A stretch of DNA of 64,000 nucleotides from Actinoplanes flavus (GTDB taxonomy: Bacteria; Actinomycetota; Actinomycetes; Mycobacteriales; Micromonosporaceae). The stretch lies in assembly GCF_017592555.1 (NCBI RefSeq), contig NZ_JAGFNS010000007.1:82381-146380 (forward strand). The letters run 5' to 3'. The translations under genes were made by a program, and so were the position numbers. Shown here in pieces: positions 36,069 through 43,508 of the stretch. Under the pieces are notes generated by a model that saw only the letters and a list, made by a program, of their open reading frames with translations, was not told the DNA's origin and made no database searches. Numbering within the stretch: the stretch's first letter is position 1; every line of letters begins with the position of its first letter.

Positions 36069-36074
36069 TAGGTT
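36069..36074 (+). promoter_or_regulatory. Leaderless-type -10 box of the gene at 36081
   Basis: TAGGTT ends 6 nt before the ATG at 36081. Confidence 0.45.
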
Positions 36075-36080
36075 GGTGGC

Positions 36081-37217
36081 ATGTCGATGTCTGATGCCGC
36101 GCTGCTACGACGGGCTGGTGACCTCAAGGGCGAGCTGGTGGCGTTTTCTCAGCAGCCGCGCTACGACCGGGCTGCGTCGAAATTTCTGGCCGAGTACGGC
36201 AACGGCCTGGAAGACGCCGATGAGCAGCGGTGGATGCTGCTCTGGGACTGTTTCGTGCTGGAGCACCGGCTGGCGAACGGCCGGACGGTGGTGGAGCAGT
36301 TCGTCGAGGCCCGGCCGGACCTGCCGCAGGTGGAACGGGAGATGGTGCTCGGCTGGCGCGATGTGGTGCAGGGCCCGTTCGAGGTGCAGCGCAAGGACGG
36401 GCCGGCGCTCGTGGTGGAGAGCCTGGTCGACGACTTGACCTATCGGGTCCGGTCGAACATGGGCCCGGCCGTGTTCAGGCGGATGCCGCGCCGCTCGTTC
36501 ATCATCGCCCGGCTGGTCGCGGTCGGTGACGAGTGGATGCTGAGCGGGCCGGTACAGATCCTGCGCGGGAGCGAGCGGGACATCGCCTATCAGCTCGCGC
36601 TGGACATGTCTTTGCGTACGCCGGAAGCGGTTTTCCGAAACCCGGACAAGCTTGCTCTGGCATGGGAACACCAGCGTGCTGACCGGGCACGGTTCGTGGA
36701 CTTCTTCGGCGCCGACCTGCTGGTGGTCCCGGGAGAACAGGCGCAGGATCGGCTCGACGGCTACTACACGTACTGCCGTGACGCGATTCTCGGGCCGGAC
36801 CCGAAGGACGTCCCTCCTGCGGTGTCGATGTCGTTGCCGCCGGACCTGACCGATGCGGAGACGGTGGCGCTGATCTACGACGAGACGGACGGACTCGGCT
36901 TCTATGCGGAGTTCGGTCTCGTGGAGGAGGCGTTCGCGAACCCCGACCTGCTGCGCCGCCGCCGGTGGCGCGAGCAGACACTGTCCTATCTCGAAGACGA
37001 CAGCGTGGAGCCGATGGTCCTGCGCCGGCTGGCGGCGAGGGATCCCGACAAGGCGAGTGTCGTGTTCCGGCGGCTGCTGAAACGGCCACGGTTCGACTGG
37101 AGCCGGGACGGTGAGGAACTGATGCGCGAGGCCAAGCCGGGATATTTCGATCAACCGCCGCGTCCGCGGGTGAGTCCGCTCAGCGAGCGCTTGGCAGAGT
37201 TCGTCAAACACCGCTGA
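36081..37217 (+). CDS. Unrecognised 378-residue soluble protein
   Basis: A well-formed gene with strong actinomycete codon usage, no signal peptide and no TM helix. N-terminal 60 residues are helical (ALLRRAGDLKGELVAFSQQP, MLLWDCFVLEHRLANGRT). A beta-rich middle (FEVQRKDGPALVVESLVDDL, YRVRSNMGPAVFRRMPRRSF, DEWMLSGPVQIL) looks like a small barrel, and the C-terminal half is helical (AETVALIYDETDGLGFYAEF). I do not recognise the family. It follows the previous unknown gene by 57 bp. Membership of the TOTE locus is possible. Confidence 0.6.
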   Translation: MSMSDAALLRRAGDLKGELVAFSQQPRYDRAASKFLAEYGNGLEDADEQRWMLLWDCFVLEHRLANGRTVVEQFVEARPDLPQVEREMVLGWRDVVQGPFEVQRKDGPALVVESLVDDLTYRVRSNMGPAVFRRMPRRSFIIARLVAVGDEWMLSGPVQILRGSERDIAYQLALDMSLRTPEAVFRNPDKLALAWEHQRADRARFVDFFGADLLVVPGEQAQDRLDGYYTYCRDAILGPDPKDVPPAVSMSLPPDLTDAETVALIYDETDGLGFYAEFGLVEEAFANPDLLRRRRWREQTLSYLEDDSVEPMVLRRLAARDPDKASVVFRRLLKRPRFDWSRDGEELMREAKPGYFDQPPRPRVSPLSERLAEFVKHR

Positions 37218-37241
37218 GCAAGGAGCGATAGGGCCGCCCGC

Positions 37242-37398
37242 TACTCGTAGCGGTACCGGCAGGAGATGATGGTGATCTCGCTGGCCTCGACGGCGTACAC
37301 CATGCGATGTTCATCGTCGATGCGCCGGGACCGGAGGCCCGCGAGGTTGTTCCGGAGGATCTCAGGTTTTCCGATGCCCTGGCCGTTCCTGCTTCGAG
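37242..37398 (-). pseudogene. Second YoeB toxin fragment
   Basis: The minus strand reads GQGIGKPEILRNNLAGLRSR, RIDDEHRMVYAVEASEITII and SCRYRYE, the C-terminal 52 residues of a YoeB toxin. The N-terminal 35 residues and start are gone. It differs from the copy at 30927, so the two are independent remnants. Confidence 0.82.
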
Positions 37399-37697
37399 AG
37401 CGAGGAGCGTCGGTTCGCGGGCCGTCGCCGGCCGCAGCAAGCCCACTCGATCATCGGGAACGGTGCCGCCGTTTGGTCGCGGCCGACGTGGTCGAGCGGC
37501 TGGAGCGGGCATGGAGGTCACCAGCGCGCTCATCGCTCACCACCGGGCCCGGCGCCGCGGGTCCCACGTTGCGGTGGTCGTTGTCGCGGCCGGTTGCGGT
37601 TCTCCTCCGGCCGGGGCTGATTCGGTGGAGTCGATGGGGCGGTATTGCCGGGTGGGCTGGTCTACCGGCGAAGATCGAGAATTTCCTGGGATCTGAT
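37399..37697. other. No recognisable gene
   Basis: I see no coding sequence, RNA or repeat here; it separates the YoeB fragment from the WYL regulator and probably contains decayed DNA of the accessory island. Confidence 0.4.
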
Positions 37698-38657
37698 TCA
37701 GGGCTTGGTGGCGCGCCGGTAACGGTTGCCGAGTTCGCGTACGAGTGCGACGAGTTCCGGGGGAGCGGTCACGGTGAAGTCGACGCCGAGCAGGCCGAGG
37801 TGGACGGCCAGCGCCTCGATGGTGTCCGCCCCGGTGTCCAGCAGGCAGCGGGTATCGTCGACGGCCGTGATCGTGCCGATCGCCGGGTTGATCCGTTCAG
37901 CGAGTCGTTCGGCCGAGGCATGCACGACCACCTGGGCGCGGTGTCGCCAAGCTGCCGATGACACGCCTCGGCGGACGCGGTCGACGGCCTCCTCGGGGAG
38001 TTCGCGAGGGGTGAATCGAGGTCCGGCGGGGGTACGCGGGTGGAGCCGGTCCACCCGGTAGGTCCGCCAGTCCGCCCGCTCGACGTCGAACCCGACGAGG
38101 TACCACCGCCGGCCCCAGTTGACCAGGCGGTAGGGCTCGGCGTCGCGCCGGCTTTCGGAGCCGTCATGGCTGCGGTAGTCGAAGCGCAGGCGTATGTGGT
38201 CCCGGCAGGCCGCCGCGATGCTGCTGAGCGTGTCGGCGTCGACGCGCGGACCGGTGTCGTCACGGGGTACGGCTTCGGCGTACCGATGAAGGGTGTTGAC
38301 CCGGCGCCGCAGGCGTGACGGAAGCACCTGCTCCAGTTTCGCCAGCGCCCGCATCGACGTCTCCTCGATGCCGAGGATCGTGCCGCCCGCGGCGGTCCGT
38401 AACCCGATCGCGACGGCGACCGCCTCCTCGTCGTCGAGCAGCAACGGTGGCAGTGCGGCGCCGGCGCCGAGCCGGTATCCGCCGACCGAGCCGCGCGTGC
38501 CGTGCACCGGATAGCCGAGGTTGCGCAGGCGGTCCACATCGTTGCGGACCGTTCGTGTGCTGACCGACAGGCGTTCGGCGAGTTCGGCGCCGGTCCAATC
38601 GCGGGGAGTCTGCAGCAGGGAGAGCAGGCGCAGCAGTCGTGCCGAGGTTTCCAACAT
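37698..38657 (-). CDS. WYL-domain transcriptional regulator
   Basis: A 319-residue regulator of the YafY type. N-terminal winged helix: RLLRLLSLLQTPRDWTGAEL and LAERLSVSTRTVRNDVDRL. Then the WYL domain around CRDHIRLRFDYRSHDGSESR and EPYRLVNWGRRWYLVGFDVE, and a C-terminal WCX-type extension (VVVHASAERLAERINPAIG). It is divergent from the epoxide hydrolase operon; a 23-bp near-palindrome in the 63-bp gap is the likely operator for both. Confidence 0.9.
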   Translation of the reverse strand: MLETSARLLRLLSLLQTPRDWTGAELAERLSVSTRTVRNDVDRLRNLGYPVHGTRGSVGGYRLGAGAALPPLLLDDEEAVAVAIGLRTAAGGTILGIEETSMRALAKLEQVLPSRLRRRVNTLHRYAEAVPRDDTGPRVDADTLSSIAAACRDHIRLRFDYRSHDGSESRRDAEPYRLVNWGRRWYLVGFDVERADWRTYRVDRLHPRTPAGPRFTPRELPEEAVDRVRRGVSSAAWRHRAQVVVHASAERLAERINPAIGTITAVDDTRCLLDTGADTIEALAVHLGLLGVDFTVTAPPELVALVRELGNRYRRATKP

Positions 38658-38677
38658 TCCTCGAAGCTTGCCAGATA

Positions 38678-38700
38678 ATTAGGAAAGGACCTTGCCTAAT
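38678..38700. promoter_or_regulatory. Operator between the WYL regulator and epoxide hydrolase genes
   Basis: A 23-bp near-perfect palindrome: ATTAGG (38678-38683) and CCTAAT (38695-38700) outside, AAGG/CCTT inside, with mismatches only at positions 7, 12 and 17. Lies over the divergent promoters. Confidence 0.75.
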
Positions 38701-38707
38701 AGGCTCC

Positions 38708-38713
38708 TACGCT
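38708..38713 (+). promoter_or_regulatory. Leaderless-type -10 box of the epoxide hydrolase gene
   Basis: TACGCT ends 7 nt before the ATG at 38721 and 8 bp after the palindrome, so a bound repressor would block it. Confidence 0.5.
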
Positions 38714-38720
38714 CGACCAC

Positions 38721-39908
38721 ATGACGAACGACAGCACGATCACTCCCTTCCGGATCGCGATTCCGCAGGCCGACCTCGACGATCTCCAGGAGCGCCTGGC
38801 CCGGACCCGGTGGGCCGAGGAACTGCCGGTGGGTGATGCGGCGGCGGCGCCCGGGCCGGTTCCGCCGGGTTGGGAGTACGGCGTTCCAGTCGGCTACGTC
38901 AAGCAGCTGATCGAACGATGGCGGACCGGATACGACTGGCGGGCCTGGGAGGCGAAGCTCAACGCATACCCGCAGTTCACCACCGAGATCGACGGTCAGA
39001 ACGTCCACTTTCTGCATGTCCGGTCGCCGGAGCCGGACGCGACTCCCCTGATCCTGACCCACGGCTGGCCGACGACGGTGGTCGAGTGGCTCGACGTGAT
39101 CGGCCCGCTGACCGATCCGCGGGCCCACGGTGGCGATCCGGCGGACGCGTTCCACCTGGTCATTCCGTCCGTACCGGGTTTCGGCCTGTCCGGGCCCACT
39201 CACGAGCGCGGCTGGGACCGGTACCGGGTGGCCCGGGCGTGGGCGGAGCTGATGCGCCGGCTCGGGTACGACCGGTACGGCGCGGCCGGTAACGACGGCG
39301 GCTCACTGATCTCTCCGGAGGTCGGCCGGGCAGATCCGGAGCACGTCCGAGGTGTGCACGTGACGCAGGTCTTCTCGTTCCCGTCGGGCGATCCGGCCGA
39401 GCTGGCCGGCCTCTCCGAGGAGGAACGCGGCAAGCTCGCGTTCGCGGACTGGTTCACCCAGAACCGGGGTGCGTACGACAAGCTCCAGTCCACCGAGCCG
39501 CAGAACCTCGCGCACGCGCTGGCCGACTCGCCGGCCGGTCTGCTCGGCTGGCATGCCCAGCTGCTCGGCGGCAACCTCGACCCGGATTTCGTGCTGACCA
39601 ACGTGATGATCTATTGGTTGACCAACACGGCGGCCTCGGCGGCCCGGTTCTACTACGAGGACGCGACGACGGCACCCGCGCGTCAGAAGTCGAACGGCCG
39701 CGGCACGACCGTGCCGGAGCCGACCACCGTGCCGCTCGGCCTGGCCAATTTCGCCTGGGACTACCAGTCGATCCGGACGTTCGCCGATCGCGACCACAGC
39801 GACATCGTCTCCTGGAACGTCTACGACCGGGGCAGCCACTTCGCCGCCCACGACGCCCCCGACCTGCTCATCGACGACATCCGGCAGTTTTTCCGCCAGG
39901 TTCGCTGA
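38721..39908 (+). CDS. Epoxide hydrolase (EHN-domain alpha/beta hydrolase)
   Basis: A 395-residue alpha/beta hydrolase. The N-terminal EHN segment ([20 protein letters not shown]) wraps the fold as in microsomal-type epoxide hydrolases. Oxyanion region [18 protein letters not shown], nucleophile Asp in [14 protein letters not shown], and the C-terminal [20 protein letters not shown] with the catalytic His. Opens epoxides to diols; substrate unknown. First gene of an operon with an NmrA-like and an AlkZ-like gene. Confidence 0.9.
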   Translation: MTNDSTITPFRIAIPQADLDDLQERLARTRWAEELPVGDAAAAPGPVPPGWEYGVPVGYVKQLIERWRTGYDWRAWEAKLNAYPQFTTEIDGQNVHFLHVRSPEPDATPLILTHGWPTTVVEWLDVIGPLTDPRAHGGDPADAFHLVIPSVPGFGLSGPTHERGWDRYRVARAWAELMRRLGYDRYGAAGNDGGSLISPEVGRADPEHVRGVHVTQVFSFPSGDPAELAGLSEEERGKLAFADWFTQNRGAYDKLQSTEPQNLAHALADSPAGLLGWHAQLLGGNLDPDFVLTNVMIYWLTNTAASAARFYYEDATTAPARQKSNGRGTTVPEPTTVPLGLANFAWDYQSIRTFADRDHSDIVSWNVYDRGSHFAAHDAPDLLIDDIRQFFRQVR

Positions 39909-39937
39909 ACACTCCTCCGCAACGAAAGGCAGACATC

Positions 39938-40780
39938 ATGTATCTCGTCATCGGTGCCACCGCCCACTTCGGACGCCAGACCGTGGAGGAACTGGCCGCC
40001 GCGAACGTGCCGGTGCGGGCGCTCACCCGTACCCCCGAGAAGGCCGCTCTCCCGGACGGCATCGACGTCGTCCGCGGTGATCTGACCCGGCCGGAGACGC
40101 TGCCGCCGGCATTCGCCGGCGTCGAGGCCGCCCTGGTGATCCTCCCGTACGGCATGGACGTGTCCCCGCTGCTGGCGGGGGCCAGCGCGGCCGGCGTACG
40201 GCGACTGGTGTTCCTCTCCTCCGGGGCGATCGTCGCCGGGGCCGAGCGGCAGCCCGACGTGATCGCCCGATACCACCGGGACGTCGAGCAGGCCATCGAG
40301 GCGTCCGGGATCGACTGGACGTTCCTGCGCCTCCTGTTCCCGGCGATCAACTCGCTGACCTTCGCGATGCAGACGCAGAGCGGAGACGTCATCCGGGCGC
40401 CGTACACCGAGGCGGCGTTCAGTGCGGTGCACGAGCGGGACGTCGCCGCGGTGGCCGCGCGGATCCTGACCAGCGACGGACACGCCGGCCGGATCTACGA
40501 CCTGACCGGCCCGGAGTCGCTGACCCAAACCCAGCAGGTTCGCATCCTCGGCGAGACGCTCGGGCGCGCGCTCACCGTCGAGGACCTCGACCCGGAGCCG
40601 GTGCTGGAGCAGATGAGCCGGTTCATGGACGGCGAGTTCCTGGCGGCGCTGTTCGGCCTGATGGCGGAGGCGGTCGGTAAGCCCGCGCCGGTGAACGACA
40701 CCGTCGAGCAGATCACCGGCCGGCCCGCGCGGACGTACGCGGAATGGGCCGCGGACCACCGCGCCGACTTCGGAGGCTGA
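39938..40780 (+). CDS. NmrA-like NAD(P)-binding protein
   Basis: A 280-residue atypical SDR. GATAHFGRQTVEELAAANVP is the Rossmann motif, RALTRTPEKAALPDGIDVVR the second strand, and GVRRLVFLSSGAIV plus the YHRDVEQAIEASGIDWTFLR block are typical of NmrA/QOR2-like quinone or redox-sensing proteins. The Tyr-x3-Lys SDR pair is absent. It follows the epoxide hydrolase by 29 nt. Confidence 0.87.
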   Translation: MYLVIGATAHFGRQTVEELAAANVPVRALTRTPEKAALPDGIDVVRGDLTRPETLPPAFAGVEAALVILPYGMDVSPLLAGASAAGVRRLVFLSSGAIVAGAERQPDVIARYHRDVEQAIEASGIDWTFLRLLFPAINSLTFAMQTQSGDVIRAPYTEAAFSAVHERDVAAVAARILTSDGHAGRIYDLTGPESLTQTQQVRILGETLGRALTVEDLDPEPVLEQMSRFMDGEFLAALFGLMAEAVGKPAPVNDTVEQITGRPARTYAEWAADHRADFGG

Positions 40781-40782
40781 CC

Positions 40783-41886
40783 GTGCCCCGGACATGGGGA
40801 CGACGGGCGTTGGGACGGGCCCTGCTCGCCCGCCAGATGTTGCTGGAACGCGCCGACGTGACCGCCGAGGAGGCGATCACCCGCCTGGTCGGTATGCAGG
40901 CGCAGGCGCCGTACGCGCCCTACTTCGGACTGTGGAGCAGGCTGCGGAGATTCGGTGTCGCTGACCTGGCGGACGGGCTCAACGACCGTCGCCTGGTCCG
41001 CATCGCGCTGATGCGCAGCACCATCCATCTGGTCACCGCCGCCGACTGCCGCCTGCTGCGGCCATGGGCTCAGCCGGCCCTCGACCGTGAACTGAACACC
41101 GCGTTCAGATCGGCCCTGACCGGCTTGGACCGTGCCGCCGTGGCGGAGGCGGGCCGGGCACTGCTCAGCAGGCGGAACCTCACGCCCGGCGAACTGGGGA
41201 TGGCGCTGAACGAACAGTGGCCGGATCGTGAGCCCCGCGCGCTCGCAACCGTGGTGCGCAACCTGACCCCGCTGATCCAGTTGCCGCCACGTGCGGTGTG
41301 GGGAATCGGCGGCGCCACCAGGTACGCGACGGCGGCCGACTGGGTCGGCGCCGGCCCCGACGCCGAGACGGACGGCGAACGGATCGTGCTGCGCTACCTC
41401 GCCGCGTTCGGCCCTGCCTCGATCAGCGATGTGCAGACGTGGGCCGGGCGAACCCGGCTGCGTCCCGTTCTGGACACGCTTCGCCCGCGGCTGGCGGTCT
41501 TCCGTGACGAGCACGGAGTCGAACTGTTCGACCTTCCGGAAGCGCCGCGCCCCGACGCGGACACCTACGCGCCGGTTCGGTTCCTGCCCGAGTACGACAA
41601 CCTGCTCGCCTCCCACGCCGACCGCACCCGCGTGATCTCGGAAGAGGCCCGGAAACGGGTCATGACGAGCAATGGGATGCGTGCCGCGCTGCTGGTGGAC
41701 GGCGAGGTGGCGGGCACGTGGAAGCTTCATCCGGGCAGGAAGTCGACAGTTCTGGAGATCGACCCGTTCCGGCCGCTGACCGCGGTCCAGCGTGCCGAGG
41801 TCGAAGCCGAAGGCGGCCGCTTGCTGGAGTTCGCCGCTCCCGGCGCGAACCACCACGTACGGTCCTGGGACGGCTGGCGGACGTGA
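40783..41886 (+). CDS. Winged-helix DNA glycosylase-like protein (AlkZ/YcaQ family)
   Basis: A 367-residue HTH_42 (DUF1006) protein: RLVGMQAQAPYAPYFGLWSR near the N-terminus contains the Q39-A-Q41 catalytic motif of AlkZ/YcaQ glycosylases, and RLVRIALMRSTIHLVTAADC, YLAAFGPASISDVQTWAGRT (winged helix) and FLPEYDNLLASHADRTRVI follow. AlkZ removes bulky or crosslinked adducts, sometimes as self-resistance. GTG start 7 nt after GGAGG and 2 nt after the upstream stop. Confidence 0.85.
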   Translation: MPRTWGRRALGRALLARQMLLERADVTAEEAITRLVGMQAQAPYAPYFGLWSRLRRFGVADLADGLNDRRLVRIALMRSTIHLVTAADCRLLRPWAQPALDRELNTAFRSALTGLDRAAVAEAGRALLSRRNLTPGELGMALNEQWPDREPRALATVVRNLTPLIQLPPRAVWGIGGATRYATAADWVGAGPDAETDGERIVLRYLAAFGPASISDVQTWAGRTRLRPVLDTLRPRLAVFRDEHGVELFDLPEAPRPDADTYAPVRFLPEYDNLLASHADRTRVISEEARKRVMTSNGMRAALLVDGEVAGTWKLHPGRKSTVLEIDPFRPLTAVQRAEVEAEGGRLLEFAAPGANHHVRSWDGWRT

Positions 41887-41949
41887 GCGCACCACACGCC
41901 TTCCTCGTCGCGTCCACGACGACCGGCACAGTCACCGTTCGGGATTCGG

Positions 41950-42540
41950 CCATGGATGATCGTGACCGGCTGGCCCGCGGGTGACGGGGTGCCGTCGGTC
42001 GGCGGGTCGGGCGAGCTGATGGCCGGTCGCGGAACCTGCACCGGCACGTAGAGGTTCGCCCTGGTCTCAGGCGAGACCACGCCCTCCGCGGTCTGGCTGG
42101 TGACGGTCAGGAAGTTGTCTCCCCGCCGGTCAGGGGTGACGACGACGGTGCTGCGGCCCTCGGCATCGGCGGTGGCGGTCTCCGACGGGCCGTCGTTCAG
42201 CCGGTAGGTGAACGACACCGTCCCGGGCACCTGACTCGAGAGTTGGATCGTCCGCGGCTCGCCGACTGCGGCGCCCCCATTCTGGTCGAAGACCTTCGGC
42301 GTGTGGTCGATGACCCGGAAGGAGTAGTTCGTCTCGACCGAGCGGTTGAGGGTGCGGTCGATCGCCTGAACCGTGAGGACGTGGGTGCCCAGCCCGGCCC
42401 TGGCGCCAGTCGGTCACCAGCCCGGGTGGCAGCCACCCCATCCCGGTGAGCACGTCGAGCGGGCTCACGTGACGCTGCCGCTCCAGGGCCTGCGCGGCCG
42501 CGGTCGTCACGCGGCGTTCCAGCTTGGAGACGGGCGGCAT
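41950..42540 (-). pseudogene. Composite pseudogene: N-terminal fragment joined to an Ig-like fragment
   Basis: From 42540 the minus strand reads MPPVSKLERRVTTAAAQALE and VSPLDVLTGMGWLPPGLVTDW, the start of a family whose rest is missing. At about 42400 the frame changes and continues as AGLGTHVLTVQAIDRTLNRS, TNYSFRVIDHTPKVFDQNGG, VPGTVSFTYRLNDGPSETAT, NFLTVTSQTAEGVV, which is a beta-sandwich Ig-like repeat protein of a surface or secreted kind. Neither part has a proper end. Deletion fusion is the simplest explanation. The rest of 41887-42694 has no gene. Confidence 0.6.
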
Positions 42541-42694
42541 GGAGGCACGCTACCCCGCCCCCGGAAGCGGACGGGCACAGACGGGCCACAGGTTTCGTGA
42601 TCCGATCCGGTCGATGGTCCGTATCACCCTGTGTCCGCGAGTGTCGACGGGACTCGATGAGCCCTGGGCGGCACACGAGAGTGAGGGAGGTTCG

Positions 42695-43495
42695 ATGTCC
42701 GTGTGGCGCCGTCTGTGCAGTGCCGCGGTTCTCTCCGCCGCGCTGGTCATGCTGGTGCCGGATCCGGCGCGGGCAGCGCCGGACGTCCCGGTGCCTCCGG
42801 AGAACCTGCTGCTCGACCGCGGTACGGGTGACATCTCGGCCGCCGACAAGGATCTCGTGGTCAAGGTGCGTCTCGCCGGCCTCTGGGAGATCCCGGCCGG
42901 GGAGATGGCCCAGCAGAAGTCGAACAGCGCCCGGATCAAGAAGATCGGCCAGAACATCGCCGATCAGCATGCCGCGCTCGACCAGCTGGCCCGTACCGCC
43001 GCGAAGGAGCTGAGGATCGCCCTGCCCAACGAGCCGAACAGCGACCAGCAGGGCTGGCTCGACGAGATGGAGGCGGCGGAGGGTCCCGAGTTCGACGCGA
43101 TCTACATCGACCGGCTGCGGTCCGCGCACGGCAAGATCTTCCCGGCGATCGCGACGATCCGGGCGAGCACCCGCAACGACACCGTACGCAGGCTGGCCCA
43201 GCAGGCGAACCAGTTCGTCATGACGCACATGACCCTGCTGGAGAGCAGCGGGATCGTGGACTTCGCCGCCCTGCCGACCGCCCCGGCCCCGAACGCGGCG
43301 GCCAGCAGCAAGCCGGCCACCCAGGTGCTCTCCGCGGCTGAACAGAACTCCGGTGAGAGCGGCGCGAACATTCCGCTGATCGCCGCGGCCCTGGCCGGTG
43401 GGCTGGTCGCGGGCGTCCTCGTCACCCGGCAGATCGTCGGCGGCCGTGGCCGCAACGGCTACCGGTCGCGGCGGCCACGCTATTACGGAGGCTGA
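42695..43495 (+). CDS. Secreted DUF4142 protein with C-terminal anchor
   Basis: A 266-residue protein: signal peptide (MSVWRRLCSAAVLSAALVML, cleavage after ARAA), a DUF4142 helical bundle (DKDLVVKVRLAGLWEIPAGE, ARIKKIGQNIADQHAALDQL, RLAQQANQFVMTHMTLLESS), a Pro/Ala linker and a C-terminal TM helix (IPLIAAALAGGLVAGVLVTR) with a basic tail. DUF4142 is a ferritin-like four-helix domain of unknown role, often outside the membrane. GGGAGG before the ATG. Followed by the DUF4132 gene after 13 nt. Confidence 0.85.
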   Translation: MSVWRRLCSAAVLSAALVMLVPDPARAAPDVPVPPENLLLDRGTGDISAADKDLVVKVRLAGLWEIPAGEMAQQKSNSARIKKIGQNIADQHAALDQLARTAAKELRIALPNEPNSDQQGWLDEMEAAEGPEFDAIYIDRLRSAHGKIFPAIATIRASTRNDTVRRLAQQANQFVMTHMTLLESSGIVDFAALPTAPAPNAAASSKPATQVLSAAEQNSGESGANIPLIAAALAGGLVAGVLVTRQIVGGRGRNGYRSRRPRYYGG

Positions 43496-43508
43496 ACAGG
43501 GTGACGCG

